NCBI GenBank assembly: GCA_035771175.1
Contig: CM069595.1
Location: forward strand, 5,746,094 to 5,810,093
Direction: 5' to 3'
Length of the DNA: 64,000 nucleotides
Source of the DNA: Paratinospora sagittata
Lineage: Eukaryota; Streptophyta; Magnoliopsida; Ranunculales; Menispermaceae
Every line of letters begins with the position of its first letter. Positions within the stretch are counted from its first letter, which is position 1. The notes below the pieces were generated by a model. The model saw only the letters and a list, made by a program, of their open reading frames with translations. It did not search any database and was not told the origin of the DNA. Below are positions 1 through 13,600 of this stretch, one piece after another. The position numbers and the translations under genes were made by a program.

Positions 1-640
1 GTGTGTTTCGATGCAAAAGCTGTGCGTCTTCTTGCCTTCTTGGAACATCCAACCATTTTCAGGACCGTGCCTCTTTTTGAAACACTACTACAAGTCCACA
101 AGTTTTGGTGTTTTTATTTATTTATTTATTTTTAATTCTAGTTTTATTGTAGATGTTGATTCACTTTTCAAACTTCTGTAGAGGCTTATAGAGTTCACTA
201 AACAAGTTATTCAACAATTTTAACTTAATTTTCAATAGTTGTCTCTCTACATCTCTGAAAATGTTACTAAAATGTGCACTAAATAATTAAGTTTTACTGA
301 ACTCTAATATATATATATATATATAATCTTGAAAATAAAGTTACCAAATATCACTTTGATTCCCCTCTATCTTTCTCTCTCTCTCTTTTAAGTTGAAAAA
401 ATGAAGATTAAAAAAGAAGGGCATTATAAATCAGTCAAGAAAGTATAATAACACTGCCCGTCAATATCATTCCCCCTGGCAAATAAGCATTAAAAAACTC
501 AAGTAAGTGATGATGCAGAGAATGATGAAACAACATTTCTACCCTCCCTCTCTTGGAGAATTGGAAAATAAATGAATGAATAAATATTGCCACTAAATGT
601 AAATTATTCTGCAAAGTAGTCAATCTCAATTGAAGGTACA
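1..640. other. AT-rich intergenic sequence, 3' flank of PLD zeta
   Basis: I see no supportable gene here. The stretch is AT-rich, with a short (AT)n tract near 307-324 and a CT-rich patch near 370-390. The first ~110 bases are less AT-rich and could be the edge of something lying outside the window, but no exon with splice sites or a family match is visible. Confidence 0.5.
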
Positions 641-898
641 ATGAACCAAAGAGATCAAGGGCAAAAGCCTCTGCCTTCCCTGTTTCCCTGTCAAGATTTC
701 TATAATTGGAAACTATATATATTTCCTTTCTTCTTTTTTTTCTTTATATTTTTTTCTCAAATATCTCTGCAATTATCGATACAAGAATACACTTCCTGCC
801 CCCTCTGCGAGGCGATGCAGAATACAATTCCGTGTTACAATATTCGCATACGAAGAGAGCTTTCGCAAACTGTTGGATTCCTTAAAAGTGGAACACAG

Positions 899-3800
899 CT
901 AATGAAAAACTTGAGGAGATGCATAATACTCGCTCTCATTAAACACTGGTCTCAAATCTTCTTGGCACATGAAATCTAATGGGTAGGATACAAGATGCCC
1001 CCTCAAAGACACTAATCGCTCCAATGGGTCTGTGGCTCTGATATCTCCATTTTGGTATGATTCTAACTTCTCCGGAGCTATACCTAAATCAATCGTTGTA
1101 TGGCCTAGTTTCTCCTTCCAGTATGCCATGCTTTGTCTGATCGCCGATCTGCATGTAATGATGAAAGTACAGTGACTTTACCATGAAACCTAAATAAAGG
1201 AATAAGAAAAAGCATAAAGGCGTAGTATGATAGGTGAACCTTACCGGGAGTGTATGAGGTCATTTGGAATGCATGCAAAGACATCTTGATAAATCATGGT
1301 ATTTGTCTGAACAACAGTAGAAACAAAAATTAGTGAGCAATGAAACACAAATATAGAAAAGAAAAGTGGAAGAAATAGCAAATATGAAAACAAATGTAAT
1401 CCCATTAAAAACATTCTACGGATGCATTAGTCATTCAAAGGATAGGCAAGTATCACTCTCTCTCAGCAGAAACCCAATTAAGGTGTTTGATCTCGGTTAC
1501 TATCTTTCCCATATAGATCAATTTGGAATCATATTTCAAGGTTTACATGAGATAGAGCATGTTCTAATGGAGATGCTAAGTATTGCAAACATGCTCCAGC
1601 TATCCAGATAATCATATAGGAGCCAAAAACCAGTTGAAGGATCAAGGATCACAAGAGGGTTGACCCCACCCCAACGTACCAGGTCTGCAGAGTTTCACAT
1701 CACTACACGTAATAGCATCTCTACACAACTAAACTCAACTCAACTAAGCCTTTTTCCCAACTACATGGAGTCGGCTACATGAACATGCTTTCTTCACTCC
1801 ACTCTATCTAGCGCTAAGTCGACATTCAAATTACAAATAGTTATATCTTTTTAAATTATTTGTCCATCGTTATGTTTATTTTTTTTAGAAGAGAAAATTA
1901 TATGTATTAATCAAAATATGTACTGTACATCAATGAGACCATAAGAAATGCTCAGTAACATAACGAAAACAAAGTATCAGGATGCCACATGACAGAAACA
2001 CCGAAAACCGGGAATCAAACGCCTACAACAACCCATTCCAATTCCTTAACCAATCTGCGAACGAATATCCTGCACTATGCTTGGAAGAGCTCACCCAAGC
2101 AGCAGCTGCCACCCTAGATGAATCTCCGACCTGATCAGCAGCCTTGAAGGTGTTGTTGAAAATTCTATTATTCCTTTCCCTCCAAAGAGACCACAATACT
2201 GCCAACGCCACAATGCTTCCAATTGTCCTACACCTCCTGTTAAAGCTGGTGCCATGGTTGAATAAGAAACAGTTTTCAGCTGAAGTGGGGGTTGAGAATT
2301 TTCCAGGCAGCAAAGATTCCCAACCTTGCCAAACCTGCATTGCAAAGGGACATCTAAAAAACAAGTGATCCATCGTCTCATGATCCTGAAAACATAGCAC
2401 GTAACATTGTGGGGAAAGACACTGGTTAGGCAACCGTTTTTGCAAAAGATCCTGTGTACAAATTCTTTTAAGAGCCACAAGCCAACCGAACACTCTAATT
2501 TTATTTGGAAATGGAGCATTCCAAATGTACTGACAAAATGGAGGGTTTGGGGGGGAAGGAGGAATCAGTGAGGAAAGAGAAAAATGATTGACATGAATAA
2601 GAACCAGAAAATTGTCAAGGGACCAAATAAAGGAGTCAGTTAAGGATGGGACCAATCTGACTGTGTTTAATCTTAACAGCATAGAGTCGATTTCATCTTC
2701 CTCCCTAGGAGTGAGATTCCTAGGGAAGTGTAAGTTCCATGAAGCATTATCTTGAGGGGAAGATGGGGGGTGAGAGAGGAAATGACTAATTGTTTCGTTA
2801 GGGTTATTTGATAGCCGAAAACGAGAGGGGAAGGAATTCTGTCCATGTTATTTTAGGTCCGCCTTTACCTCTATCATTACCGTGGATTGTTAAAAGATCA
2901 ATTTTCCTAACTAGAGCATCTAAAGGTCTTTCTTTTCTTTTTTTTTGAAAAGAAACAAGAGATGATTATATTAATCCACGAATGAATAAGTGTACAAAAA
3001 CTGATCACCAGAGGTGATAGCAATAGGATCCCGGTTCCTTAAACCAATAAGGCCAATTCGTGCACTCCATCATACCTAACTAAATCTTAATCTTGCTAAG
3101 AAAGATAGCCCTTACCCACATACATACAGTTATTCCAATTTAGCAACCAATCTGAAATTGAAAAGCCCTTCGTTAAGGGAGAAGCAAGGACCCATGTACT
3201 AGCCTTTAACTTAACATCTTCCCATAGTTGTGATTCAGATTTAGGGACATTGTGAAAGATCCTATTGTGACGTTCAAGCCATATCATCCAAAGACTCATA
3301 TAGAATGCGATCAATCCTACTCCTCTTTCCTCCCCCAAGAGTGAAGGAATATGAGATAAAGACAAGCCATCTTCCACCTGTTGAGGGGCGAGGAACCTAT
3401 TACCAGAAAATGTAAACCACTCCCCCCAGATCTTCTTCGCATAGGCACAGCCAAAGAAGATAGAATCAATGCAATCTCCCTCTTGTTGGCAGAAAGTGCA
3501 GCAGTGTGGTGACAAGTACATGTTGGGAAGTCTTCGTTGCAACATATCCGAAGTAATGAGTCGCCTATGAGCCAAAATCCACCCAAATACTTTTACCTAT
3601 GATGGTACATGTGCTTGCCAAATGTGAGTAGAACAAGGAAATGGTGTAATGTGCGGTGTGCCTAAGAGGGTTGTGAAGAAGGATTTACATGAGTATATTT
3701 TTGATGGGTCAGGAGACCAACTAATCCTATTCGGTTGAGATGAGAGCGAGACGTTTTGCAGTTTGTTTAATAGGGGACCAATTTCAACAATTTCTCGGCC

Positions 3801-6800
3801 TGTTAAGGCTCTAGGAAGGTGAAGGTTCCAAGATACATTGTGGGAAGGCTCATGTTGGGTTGGGTGAATGAAGGAGGCAATGGGATGATTATGACGAGTG
3901 GATAGACGGAATAGGTGTGGGAACGTGGTAGCCAGGGTGCAACTCTCCAACCACCTATCCTCCTAAAATTTGAATGTTTGGCTGTTACCAACTTTGAATC
4001 CCAAGTGTGGTGAGAACTGAGGCATTAGGGAGGAAATAAACTTCCACGAGCTCCTATAAGTGGACTTCACCCGCCTGCTCGATCCATCCAACTTAAGCTG
4101 CCCATGCCTGCTAGAAATCACTTGTGCTTACAGTGATTGTGGATCTGAGATGTATCTCTAGAGCCATTTGCAGCATAGCACTACATTTCTAAGTGAGAGG
4201 TTCCTGATACTTAACCCCTCCTTCCTCCATCGGTCTTTGAACCACTTCCCATTTTATCAATTTGGTAGTCCCATTAGCCTGTTGACCCCCCCCCCCCCCC
4301 CCCAAGAAAAAAACTTTTAATTTTCTTCTCAACTCAACTCGCCACCGATGTAGGCATCTTGAACATAGACATGTAGTATGAGGGAAGCGCCATTAAGACG
4401 GAGCGAATTAAAGCAAGTCATCCGCCCTTAGATTAGAAAGCTCGTTTCCAACCCTCTAATCTTTTGAAAATTTTAGACATTACTGGTTCCCAAAACTTCA
4501 TGGATAATGGGTTTCCCCTAAAGGAAGGTCAAGATATTTTATGGGCCACACTCCAACAGAACATCCCACCTGGTTTGCAAGGTTGGTAATAGTCTCTGGC
4601 CTCATGTGAATGCCACCATCTGACTTTTGAATATATTCATCCTCAAGCCAGATAGCCCACTGAAGCAATGAAGTATCCTAATGGCATTGATCACATTTTC
4701 TTCCTCCCCCTACAAGAAGAACAGTGTATCATCTGCGTACTCTAGGTGGGTGATCTCAACCCTGTCTTTTCCAATAAGGAAACCATGCACCATTGAAAAC
4801 TGCCTCGCTCGAGACATAAGCCGGCTCAAGCCATTAACCACAATTGTGAACAGGAATGGGGACAATAGATCCCCCTGCCTAAGGCCCTTTTCTGCATTGA
4901 GCTTTCCCCTTGGCCTACCGTTTATAACAATTGAGTAGGTGACAGAGCATATGCATCCCCTCATCCATGATAACCATCTACTACCAAACCCCTTCTTCCT
5001 CAATACAAATGATAAGAAGCCCCAATCCACTGAATCATAAGCTTTAGCAAAATCTACTTTAAACACCACCCCCTTCTGCCCCCTTTATTTGTAGTCTTCC
5101 ACCGCCTCGTTGGCGATGAGTACTGCATCAAGGATCTGCCTTCCCTCAATAAATGCAGATTGGTACGGTTCAACAGTTTTGTGAAGTATTGATCTCATCC
5201 GTGAAGCTAGTACCTTTGCTATAATCTTGTACAAACTGGTTATTAAGCTAATAGGGCGAAAGTCCTTTAAGCTCCATGAGTCGGTTTTCTTGGGCACAAG
5301 GCAAATGTATGTCTCATTGGTTTGAATGTCAACAACGCCATTTTGATAGAATTCATCGAACACCTTCATCAAGTCTGCTTTTACTAATTCCCATGAATTC
5401 TGGCAGAATGCCATGGAATAGCCATCCGGGCCAGGGGCTTTGCTCCCATCACAACTGAATACTACCCCCCGGACTTCTTCCAAATCAAAGGGGCGTTCTA
5501 ACCACCTTCTATCTACTTCGGGCAATGCATCCCATTCCAACCCTTCAATCCCCCAAGTGGTCTCCTTCTCAGCCATGAAAATGTTCTTAAAGTAATTGAC
5601 TATCACATCAATCACCTCCTGATTGTTCTCCACCAAGCTACCATCTTCTAATTCAATTTTCGAGATAACGTTCACGTTCCTTCTGTTGTTTAGCATCCCA
5701 TGAAAGAGCTTTGAATTAGCATCCCCTTCTTGTAGCCACTAAATCTTCGCCCTCTGAAGAGCCATTCTATCTTCCCTCAAGCACAATTCTACTAGTTCCG
5801 CCTTGTAAATCTTTCTGAACGTCCCTATCTCCCGTGTACACTGTTGCCCCTCTTCCATTTTATCAAGATTCTCAATTATGTCTTCTATCTCCTTTTTAAT
5901 CACTGTCGTCTTGCCACATGTCTCCTTGTCCCACGCCTTGTCCCACAAGATTCTCAAAGGTCTTTCTAATATATGTCCAAACCACCTTAATCAGTTTTCT
6001 ATCATTTATCTTCAATTGGGGCTACTCCTACCAAGAATATTAATGAATTTGATTATTGCGATTGCTCGCCGTTTAGCTTCTAGCATCCATTTTCAGTTCA
6101 GGATTCCTCAATAAACTAAAAGAGTTTGTGGTAAATGGCACCAAAACTCAAAATGCATTTTAAGATGTTCATAGACACAAAATCAAACTCCTATTGGTTC
6201 ATAAACATGTAAGGTTTAAATAATTTTTCATCACAGGAAAACTAAGAGTATGTCAAGGTCTTTAAAAACCGAATATATTGAAACACTGCTCACTGATGAA
6301 CCTTCATCTCAAATTTACATTTTCACATTCACCTTTGCAGTTGCCATCCAAATGTCTTTGTATGTTGCGTCAGCCACTGGGTCCGAGATTAGTCTGATCT
6401 GAAAGAATTGAAAGCACACACACAAAATAAGTCATATAAGCTTTTTAAACACACCTAAAGGTGTCATGTCCTCCCATAAAATGTGTCAAAGTCATCTTTC
6501 TATGATACAAGCATAGCTGGAAAAGGAACAATCATGCCATTGACTGTCAGTAAAGTGAATGATCATCTTGCAGGTCACAAATTCATCCAAGAAGCAAGAC
6601 CTTTAAGTTGAGAAAATTAAACCTTGTGAAATCATTCTCCATGAGGAAAATCCTCACAGGACAGCCATAAAAAAGGTTTGGGCAATGCCTCTTTCAAGTG
6701 AGGGAATATCGAAAATAAGGAAGTGCGGCAATATTCAATTTGTTTATATACACCAACCTCTCCAGCACGAAGACCAAGGTGTTCAGACCACAAAGAAACG

Positions 6801-9800
6801 CGGAGGCTAAATGAAAACTTTCCTGCCTTCCAAGGCTTTCCATGCATGGTTGAGTCAACAAATTCTTTATCCTCAATAAGCACACCAATCTGAAGAAGAA
6901 ACAACAAAGAGAGGGAGCACGTGAAATTTAAATAAAAGAGAGGGAGGAACAGAAAAGGAAATCTTTTGCTTCATACTTCACAGGGCACCTATTGCTCGGA
7001 AAGTTAAATGAATAAAACATCCATGGCTATTCTTCTTCATATTTGAGGCATAAAAATTTAGATAAGGGGATGTCCCCTAACTAACTAACATTGGTCAACT
7101 GTTCATATGCATAGAAACAAACCATTAGAAAATGCCACTTCAACTGATAGGAGGGACAGAAATGGCCATCATACAGACTTCCTCTCCTCCGAGAGTTCAT
7201 TAAAATTTTATCATGTTTAGTAGAATGTTAGAAATACACTTTTAAAACAAGTTACTAACCAATAAATTCCCATATGTAACATACTAGTGTGCATGTACAT
7301 GATTTAAACTATTTATTAACTTAAAAAAGTTTAATTTTCTCGTAAAATTAACTTTTTAATTTCAATGGTATGAATATTATTATTGTTTTTAAAGAAAAGA
7401 TATAAATGTATTTTAACAAGAGTACAAGGGAAATATTGTCTTTGTCACCTGAAATTGGGAATGTGAGTCGAGAAAGGTAAAAAGTTAGGAAAGAGAAAGG
7501 TAGATTGGAAAAATTATAATAAGACTAAGAGTGAGACCAAGAAAGTAGGAGATGTAGAAAGTTATGGAGAATAGTTAAGATACCAACTAAGTAGGAGATG
7601 AAGAAAGCTATGGAAATAGTTAAGAGACCAACAAAGTAGAAGATGTAGAAAGTCACGAAGAATAGTTAAATCACTATATTACCTCGTATCATAGAAAAAC
7701 TAACTTTTTAAATAAAACAAAACAATAAGGTTGATAAGGGTAATACCGGAAGAATGGAAAAAGTGTCATGACGGGTGCTCTAAGTATTTGCATTATATGT
7801 GGTATACATTTAACAAAAAATTTATATGAAAGAGAAAGAAATCCTATTTCGGAGGTCTTGTCTTGTATTTTGATATTCAAATTAACCTACATACAGCAGT
7901 GGTATCAAATAGCATGCTGAAGAGAATCTTATCTTTTCATTTAAATATTGAGAATGGTACTGGTGATATATAGGAATTTCTTAGCTTAACAAGACTTTCC
8001 GCCTTCTCTACATCATGGGGGATTTCACAACCTTCCTGGCAGCTTTGGTACCATCATTGCCGAGGTCAAAGGAGGTAAGCATGAGTTATTTGGAGGTGAT
8101 GTAAATCCATTCCTCGAAACCAAAGAAAATTAATCAAACAAGTGAAAGATTAACTTCCTTCAAGAAAGAATTCTTTCCCAGTGGCCAATTGCTTTTAAGT
8201 TTTTAGGTTATTTAACAATAATAAACCTTAACATGTGAAAATAGATGTGGGAGTTCTTCAACAGTTTACAATCCCAAAGACCAGTTTATTTTTCCTCGGT
8301 GGTCATTGAACAATGTTTTTCATCTCATTATTTACGGGATAGTAGCCAACCCATGTAGAAGGAAAAAGGCTTTGTTGAGATGAGTTGAGCATTATTTATG
8401 GGATAGAAATTCTTATTTCTTTAAGCTCTGTTGCTCGTTTTCCAATTGATGTCACTACACAGTTGAAAGATTAAATTCTGTAAGGAGTGAGCACTGACAT
8501 GCAAAGTCATTGCCAATTTCAGCGACTTAGATGCCTGGCATAGGGCAAAAGTACAGATCAGATAAAGTAGAAAATAAATTTGATTTTGCCTTGATATACT
8601 TGAGGATAGACAAATAGGATCCAAAAGAAGCCACAATGTAAAACCAAATCATACCTCTGAGTCTCTTGATCCAAGCAAACTCCTATCATTTATGTTTGCT
8701 GATCCAATTAGTGCCAAACGATCATCAACTATCATAAGTTTGCTGTGCACATAGACCTGTCAGAAACAACAAGACCAGGACTTCAATTTTGTGACAAAAT
8801 AGATGCATGAGAATTCTTGATTATGCAATCCACTTTTGAAAATAACTGAACTATCTGAATAAGCAAATTGTGGAATGATCTCTATGGGTGAGGTGAATAT
8901 CTTAAATAAAATGCAATCTTGATCCATGTATGCCACGTGAGGGTCAGCCCTTTTTTTTTAAACTGACAAAGGTCAGCTACAGACAAATGCACAGAGATAC
9001 AAGCTACAGCTTGCTCATTGCATCACTTGTAGAGGTATATATAAGGCAAAGTGCTTCACCTGACTAGTGGCAACAAGACCGCCCTCGGAAAGTTGACCAT
9101 AAGAACGAAGACCGTAGAAAGAAATGTATTCATGTGCTCTAAGACCAACCAACTGATAAAGATTATGCAATATTGAATGTTGTCCTCTACAAATGGTTCG
9201 ATACTGCCAATGCATTATGGCTCTTATAGATGCTGCACCACCATCATCCAGACCCCCCTGTTAAATAGAATTTCAAATTGAGAAAAAAAATATTTTTATT
9301 ATCATCATAACCTCATCATCCTTCACAACTATCTGGAGCTAGCTGAATGAATCTAGCTCCTTTGAGAATTTTATAACTAAAATACAAACACCAAACCTTT
9401 GATGGTCCCACATTACCACAGGAAAATAAATCAAGGATTTTGAGGTCCACAAGATGACGAGAGCATCTTGGCCCATAGTCATCCTGTAGCACATAATCAT
9501 GTGGGCCATCAGCATTCATTGTGATGTCCTCGGTCATGTCCATGTGTCACTGCAAGTATATGAATGGGTATTTAAAATGATACGGGAATAGTACCTGGAA
9601 GCCAGGCAAGAGTGGTATGACAATGATAACCCTGAAAACCTTTTGTTCTTTGTATGCTCGCATAATACGGCTGTACAGTGCCTCTAGGACACGATTGCGT
9701 ATTATCTCATCTCCTGAAAGACCTGAAATAAAAAATTGATTCTGGATACAAGGGGCCCATAACAAAGCAGCTGATTAGTCATTTAATAGAAAAATGGAAA

Positions 9801-10566
9801 CTGGACTTGCATCATTTATACAATTTCAAAAGAGAGAAAAAAACCTTAGTTTTGAGTCAAATCAGAAAGGCCAAACAGTAGACAAATACATTTGATCATG
9901 AAAGTCCAACTTGGAGAAAATAAGTGAATATTGCAGAGTGAACAAATCTCACAGAGAGAAACATACTACTTTCGCTAATCGCTATAAAAAAAACACAAAA
10001 CTTAAGCATGTAGAAAAGCGCTGGTTCATTGAAATAAAAATTGCCCAGTCAAGAATTCCTCCCACTTTTATATATATTATAAAAATGACAGCTCTAATCT
10101 AATAGAGGCATATGAAGTCTCTTATGTGTTCTGTTTTGCAATCAAAACTTGTAAAGTAGATTTCCTATAAGATTAACTCATAAAAAAGCAAACTATAAAC
10201 ATCCACATCGTAATTAATCCACAATTTCTTCAGCATTCGAAAAGAAACCTCAACTTCCAATATTATTTTTCTCGATATGAAACTAAAATCAACTTGAACA
10301 GAAAGAACAAAACCTTATTATAATAGAAGTTTGTGAAGATGATCTCCTCGTCATCGATATCATCCTCACAAACAGTAAAACTTCCACTCAAATCAAATGA
10401 CTTCAAAGTTTCAAGAGAGAGAAAGAAATTCAACACTTCATCTGCCCCACTTTAGGCCTTCAGAAAGGGTTAAATATGCTCGCTAAAAAGACTCTCCTTA
10501 CAAACTGGTCCTAGACACATACGGCCCGTACTTTCTGTTCCACGGTGAAGTAGTTCTTTACCCAAG

Positions 10567-10615
<49 letters not shown>

Positions 10616-13600
10616 TTCAACACTTCATCTGCCCCACTTTAGGCCTTCAGAAAGGGCTAAATATGCTCACTAAAAAGACTCTCCTTACAAACTGGTCCTC
10701 GATACATACGGCCCGTACTTTCTGTTCCACGGTGAAGTAGTTCTTTACCCAAGTTTTTTCATACCATTTTCCTTCTTGGAAATGAATCAAGAAAATATTG
10801 TCAAAGAATGTTTTAAGCCAATGAAAGAAATTTCAACAAGACGTCTTTGCATGAATAAATTGTTGTATAACAAAGGAGAAGAGAAAGGTTTTTTATCAAA
10901 TTCATTGATTGCATTGTAAAAAGTAAAAACCAACAAAATGAAAGCTCATCTCCATATGCTTAATTGCTTATTACCTCTATATAAATAAAGTGTTCTGCTC
11001 TCTCAATAAGAGAACAATATGCATTGTGAATGCTCTCTTCAGTTTGGCCTGTTCCAGCAGACCACTGACCAACACTTCTAATGACCTGCACGCAGAGGTT
11101 ATTATGGATTTTAATTGATGCAATAAAAATTAGAAATTTAAAAATAAACAAATTGTACCTATAAGGACAGCAAAAAAAGGTAAACAGATGTACACTTATG
11201 GCCAGACAGACAATATCAACATGGTTCAGCTAAACTAGAGCAATTTTCAAGCTGAATTCAAACAGTAACAAGCATGACTAAGCAGTTAAATTAACTTAAA
11301 GCAGATTTTTCTTGTCATTGCTCAGAAGTAAGTCATAACTCATAAACATTCTACATAATTTTCTGAACTATAGCCATTTTAAATAGCCACACAAATGCCT
11401 GCTTAGCACACAGGCAACAATGTTAGGTCAGTCTGGCCTCCACACTGAAGAGTTGGTTCAAAATCAGTAGTTTCCATATCTTGATTATAAATTCATATAG
11501 TACGCTGAGACTCACATTTTAGCAAGCAGGTAGCTGTGCCTCTACTGTGTTTGTTCAAAAAACTATTTTAGCCAGTATTGTATAATGGCTTACCCTAATT
11601 AGTGGTCAACAAATTATTTTTGGGACAGTCCAGGTAGATTTGAGTTGATCAGTGAATATAGATGCCCATCTAACATGCATGAGCTATTTCCATGTCTTCT
11701 CAACTACACTTTTTACATCAATATCCAAGTCCAATAGATATTTGTTAACTTCATTGTTAGTCGTCAATGACATCTTCAATTTGAGAAATATACAAAGGTT
11801 GATGGGATTTGCATTAAAGAACTATTTTTTCTGCACAAATTGGTGAGGGACAGATGTTTAAAAATAATCTAGTAATAAAAATTTAGAAATCTAGCATTTA
11901 ACTTTAACTAATCAATTGAAACACAAGTATGCCACTTCTGCCCTTGTTTTTTACTTAGCAAATCCTATAGAGAAATTTGACATAACCACGGCTCAATTAA
12001 TTGCCCATTGAGGCCTAAAAGTTAAAACCAACCAACCAGATGTCGCGAATGCCAAAGGTCTGGAAGATAACTGTATTTATAAAGGTTTGGGTGATGGTTT
12101 GGGTGAAAGATATTATGACATAATGGTCCAATCCTATTATTTTACAGTACAATAGCAGTGTCATCCAATTACCAGCCTTAAATGTTTGTAACAGCTCCTT
12201 TCTTGTCTAAATCACTTGTAAGAATTTTTCATTATTAAAAAAGGAGTAGTTTTTTAAATTAAATTATATGTCAGTAATTTTACTGTTATCTTGAAAGCAC
12301 AAGTGTTTCTTGCCTTATTTCCATGGTTTATGTTCAAATTCTTCATTTAAATATCATAATGATGCAACCTATAGAGACCTCAAGTTTCAAGTTTAAATTC
12401 CAATTCCAATCTAAAACATTTTTTTCAAACCATTTCTTGATAGTTATGAATTCAAATTGAAATTCCATTCAAAAACAAAATTCATACCATTATATGGTAA
12501 TTACCAGGGCCTATAATTCAAAACAAAGTTTTGATACCATGAGAATGGAAATAATGGTATTCCATAGTCAACACAAAGGTTTCACCTTTACAAAGAACCA
12601 TCTCAAGAAAATGGTAAAACTGCAATTTAAGTACAGGTACAATAACCTCAATAAACAAACAGTGGCTTATGGAGAAAAGATCAGCACTTTGATAGTTTAA
12701 GCAAATATAAGTAACATAAAGACCCAAAATCTGTAAAGATAACTGAATGACATGATATCCTATCAAAAAGGAAAAAAAAAATTAAATGAGATGATAAATG
12801 ACTATGATTTCCATTTTCCACTACAAAATTGGTCGCAAAACACAAAACTAAAGACTAATTATTTCTATGAATGAAAATGCAGAACAAACCTGGCACCGGC
12901 ATGGTGTGCGAGGACCAACTTGTCCAGATTCATCAACAGAAACAACCTGATCTCCACGTTCTTGTTTCTCCCACCACTCTTTTTCTGAGTCATGTATGCT
13001 TGCTTGCGTCACATCCAGAGAACTTTCCCTCTGAAGATTCACTGAAGCAAGATCATCTACGAAGCCTTTCATCTGTAAATCTGGAATTAAAGCACTGACT
13101 TTGGACTTCCGGAAAGGTAATGACAGACTTCGATTGACCCGGCTAGGTTGATCAAGGAGATTGCGAGCCGTGTCCAATCCATTTAACTTTTGGTTATGAT
13201 TGGCAGCATCTAATCCATCAGCCTCTTGAGGCAAAAGCAATGGGATCTCTTGTGATGATGACCTGGAAGAAAAGGAATCATGTCTTTTTATGCCTGTGTG
13301 ATTGTCTTCAACTTTCTTACTTTCAATTTCTATATCTTTGCTTCTTCCCATGTAATGTGGAATAACCATATGCTGTTGAGGCATAAGTAGTGGTATTGCT
13401 CGTTCATTTGGAGCTTTGTTTCTCTGAAAGTGTAAATTGATGCTCAAAATACCCATGTACAAAACTCAGAAATGTGTACCAATAACTATAAGTAACAAAA
13501 TAACCAACCTTTGCAAAGTTCCAGCGCTGAACAAAGTGCCTAGCTACATCACGGCAAGGTGGTCCCCAGAGAGCACAATGGACATCATGCCATGGCATTC

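Larger units (their letters stand above)
1720..6040 (-). mobile_element. Old RTE-type LINE fragment split by two later LINE insertions
   Basis: Three pieces (about 1720-1872, 2841-2921 and 5968-6040) read on the minus strand as one decayed C-terminal RTE-clade LINE protein. The rightmost piece translates to an IEDK...IEN.[11 protein letters not shown] segment. The middle gives RPLDALVRK followed by a [14 protein letters not shown] stretch and TWT. The left keeps the degenerate end around GWSE and a [11 protein letters not shown] tail. The pieces are separated by LINE B and LINE A. The family assignment rests on remembered RTE C-terminal motifs; the ends are approximate. The fragment lies within intron 18 of the PLD zeta gene and has no coding capacity. 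Confidence 0.7.

Noticed and set aside
641..979. 112-codon plus-strand frame over the PLD zeta 3' end
   Set aside because: Overlaps the last PLD zeta exon antisense and is Phe-rich from a T-run.
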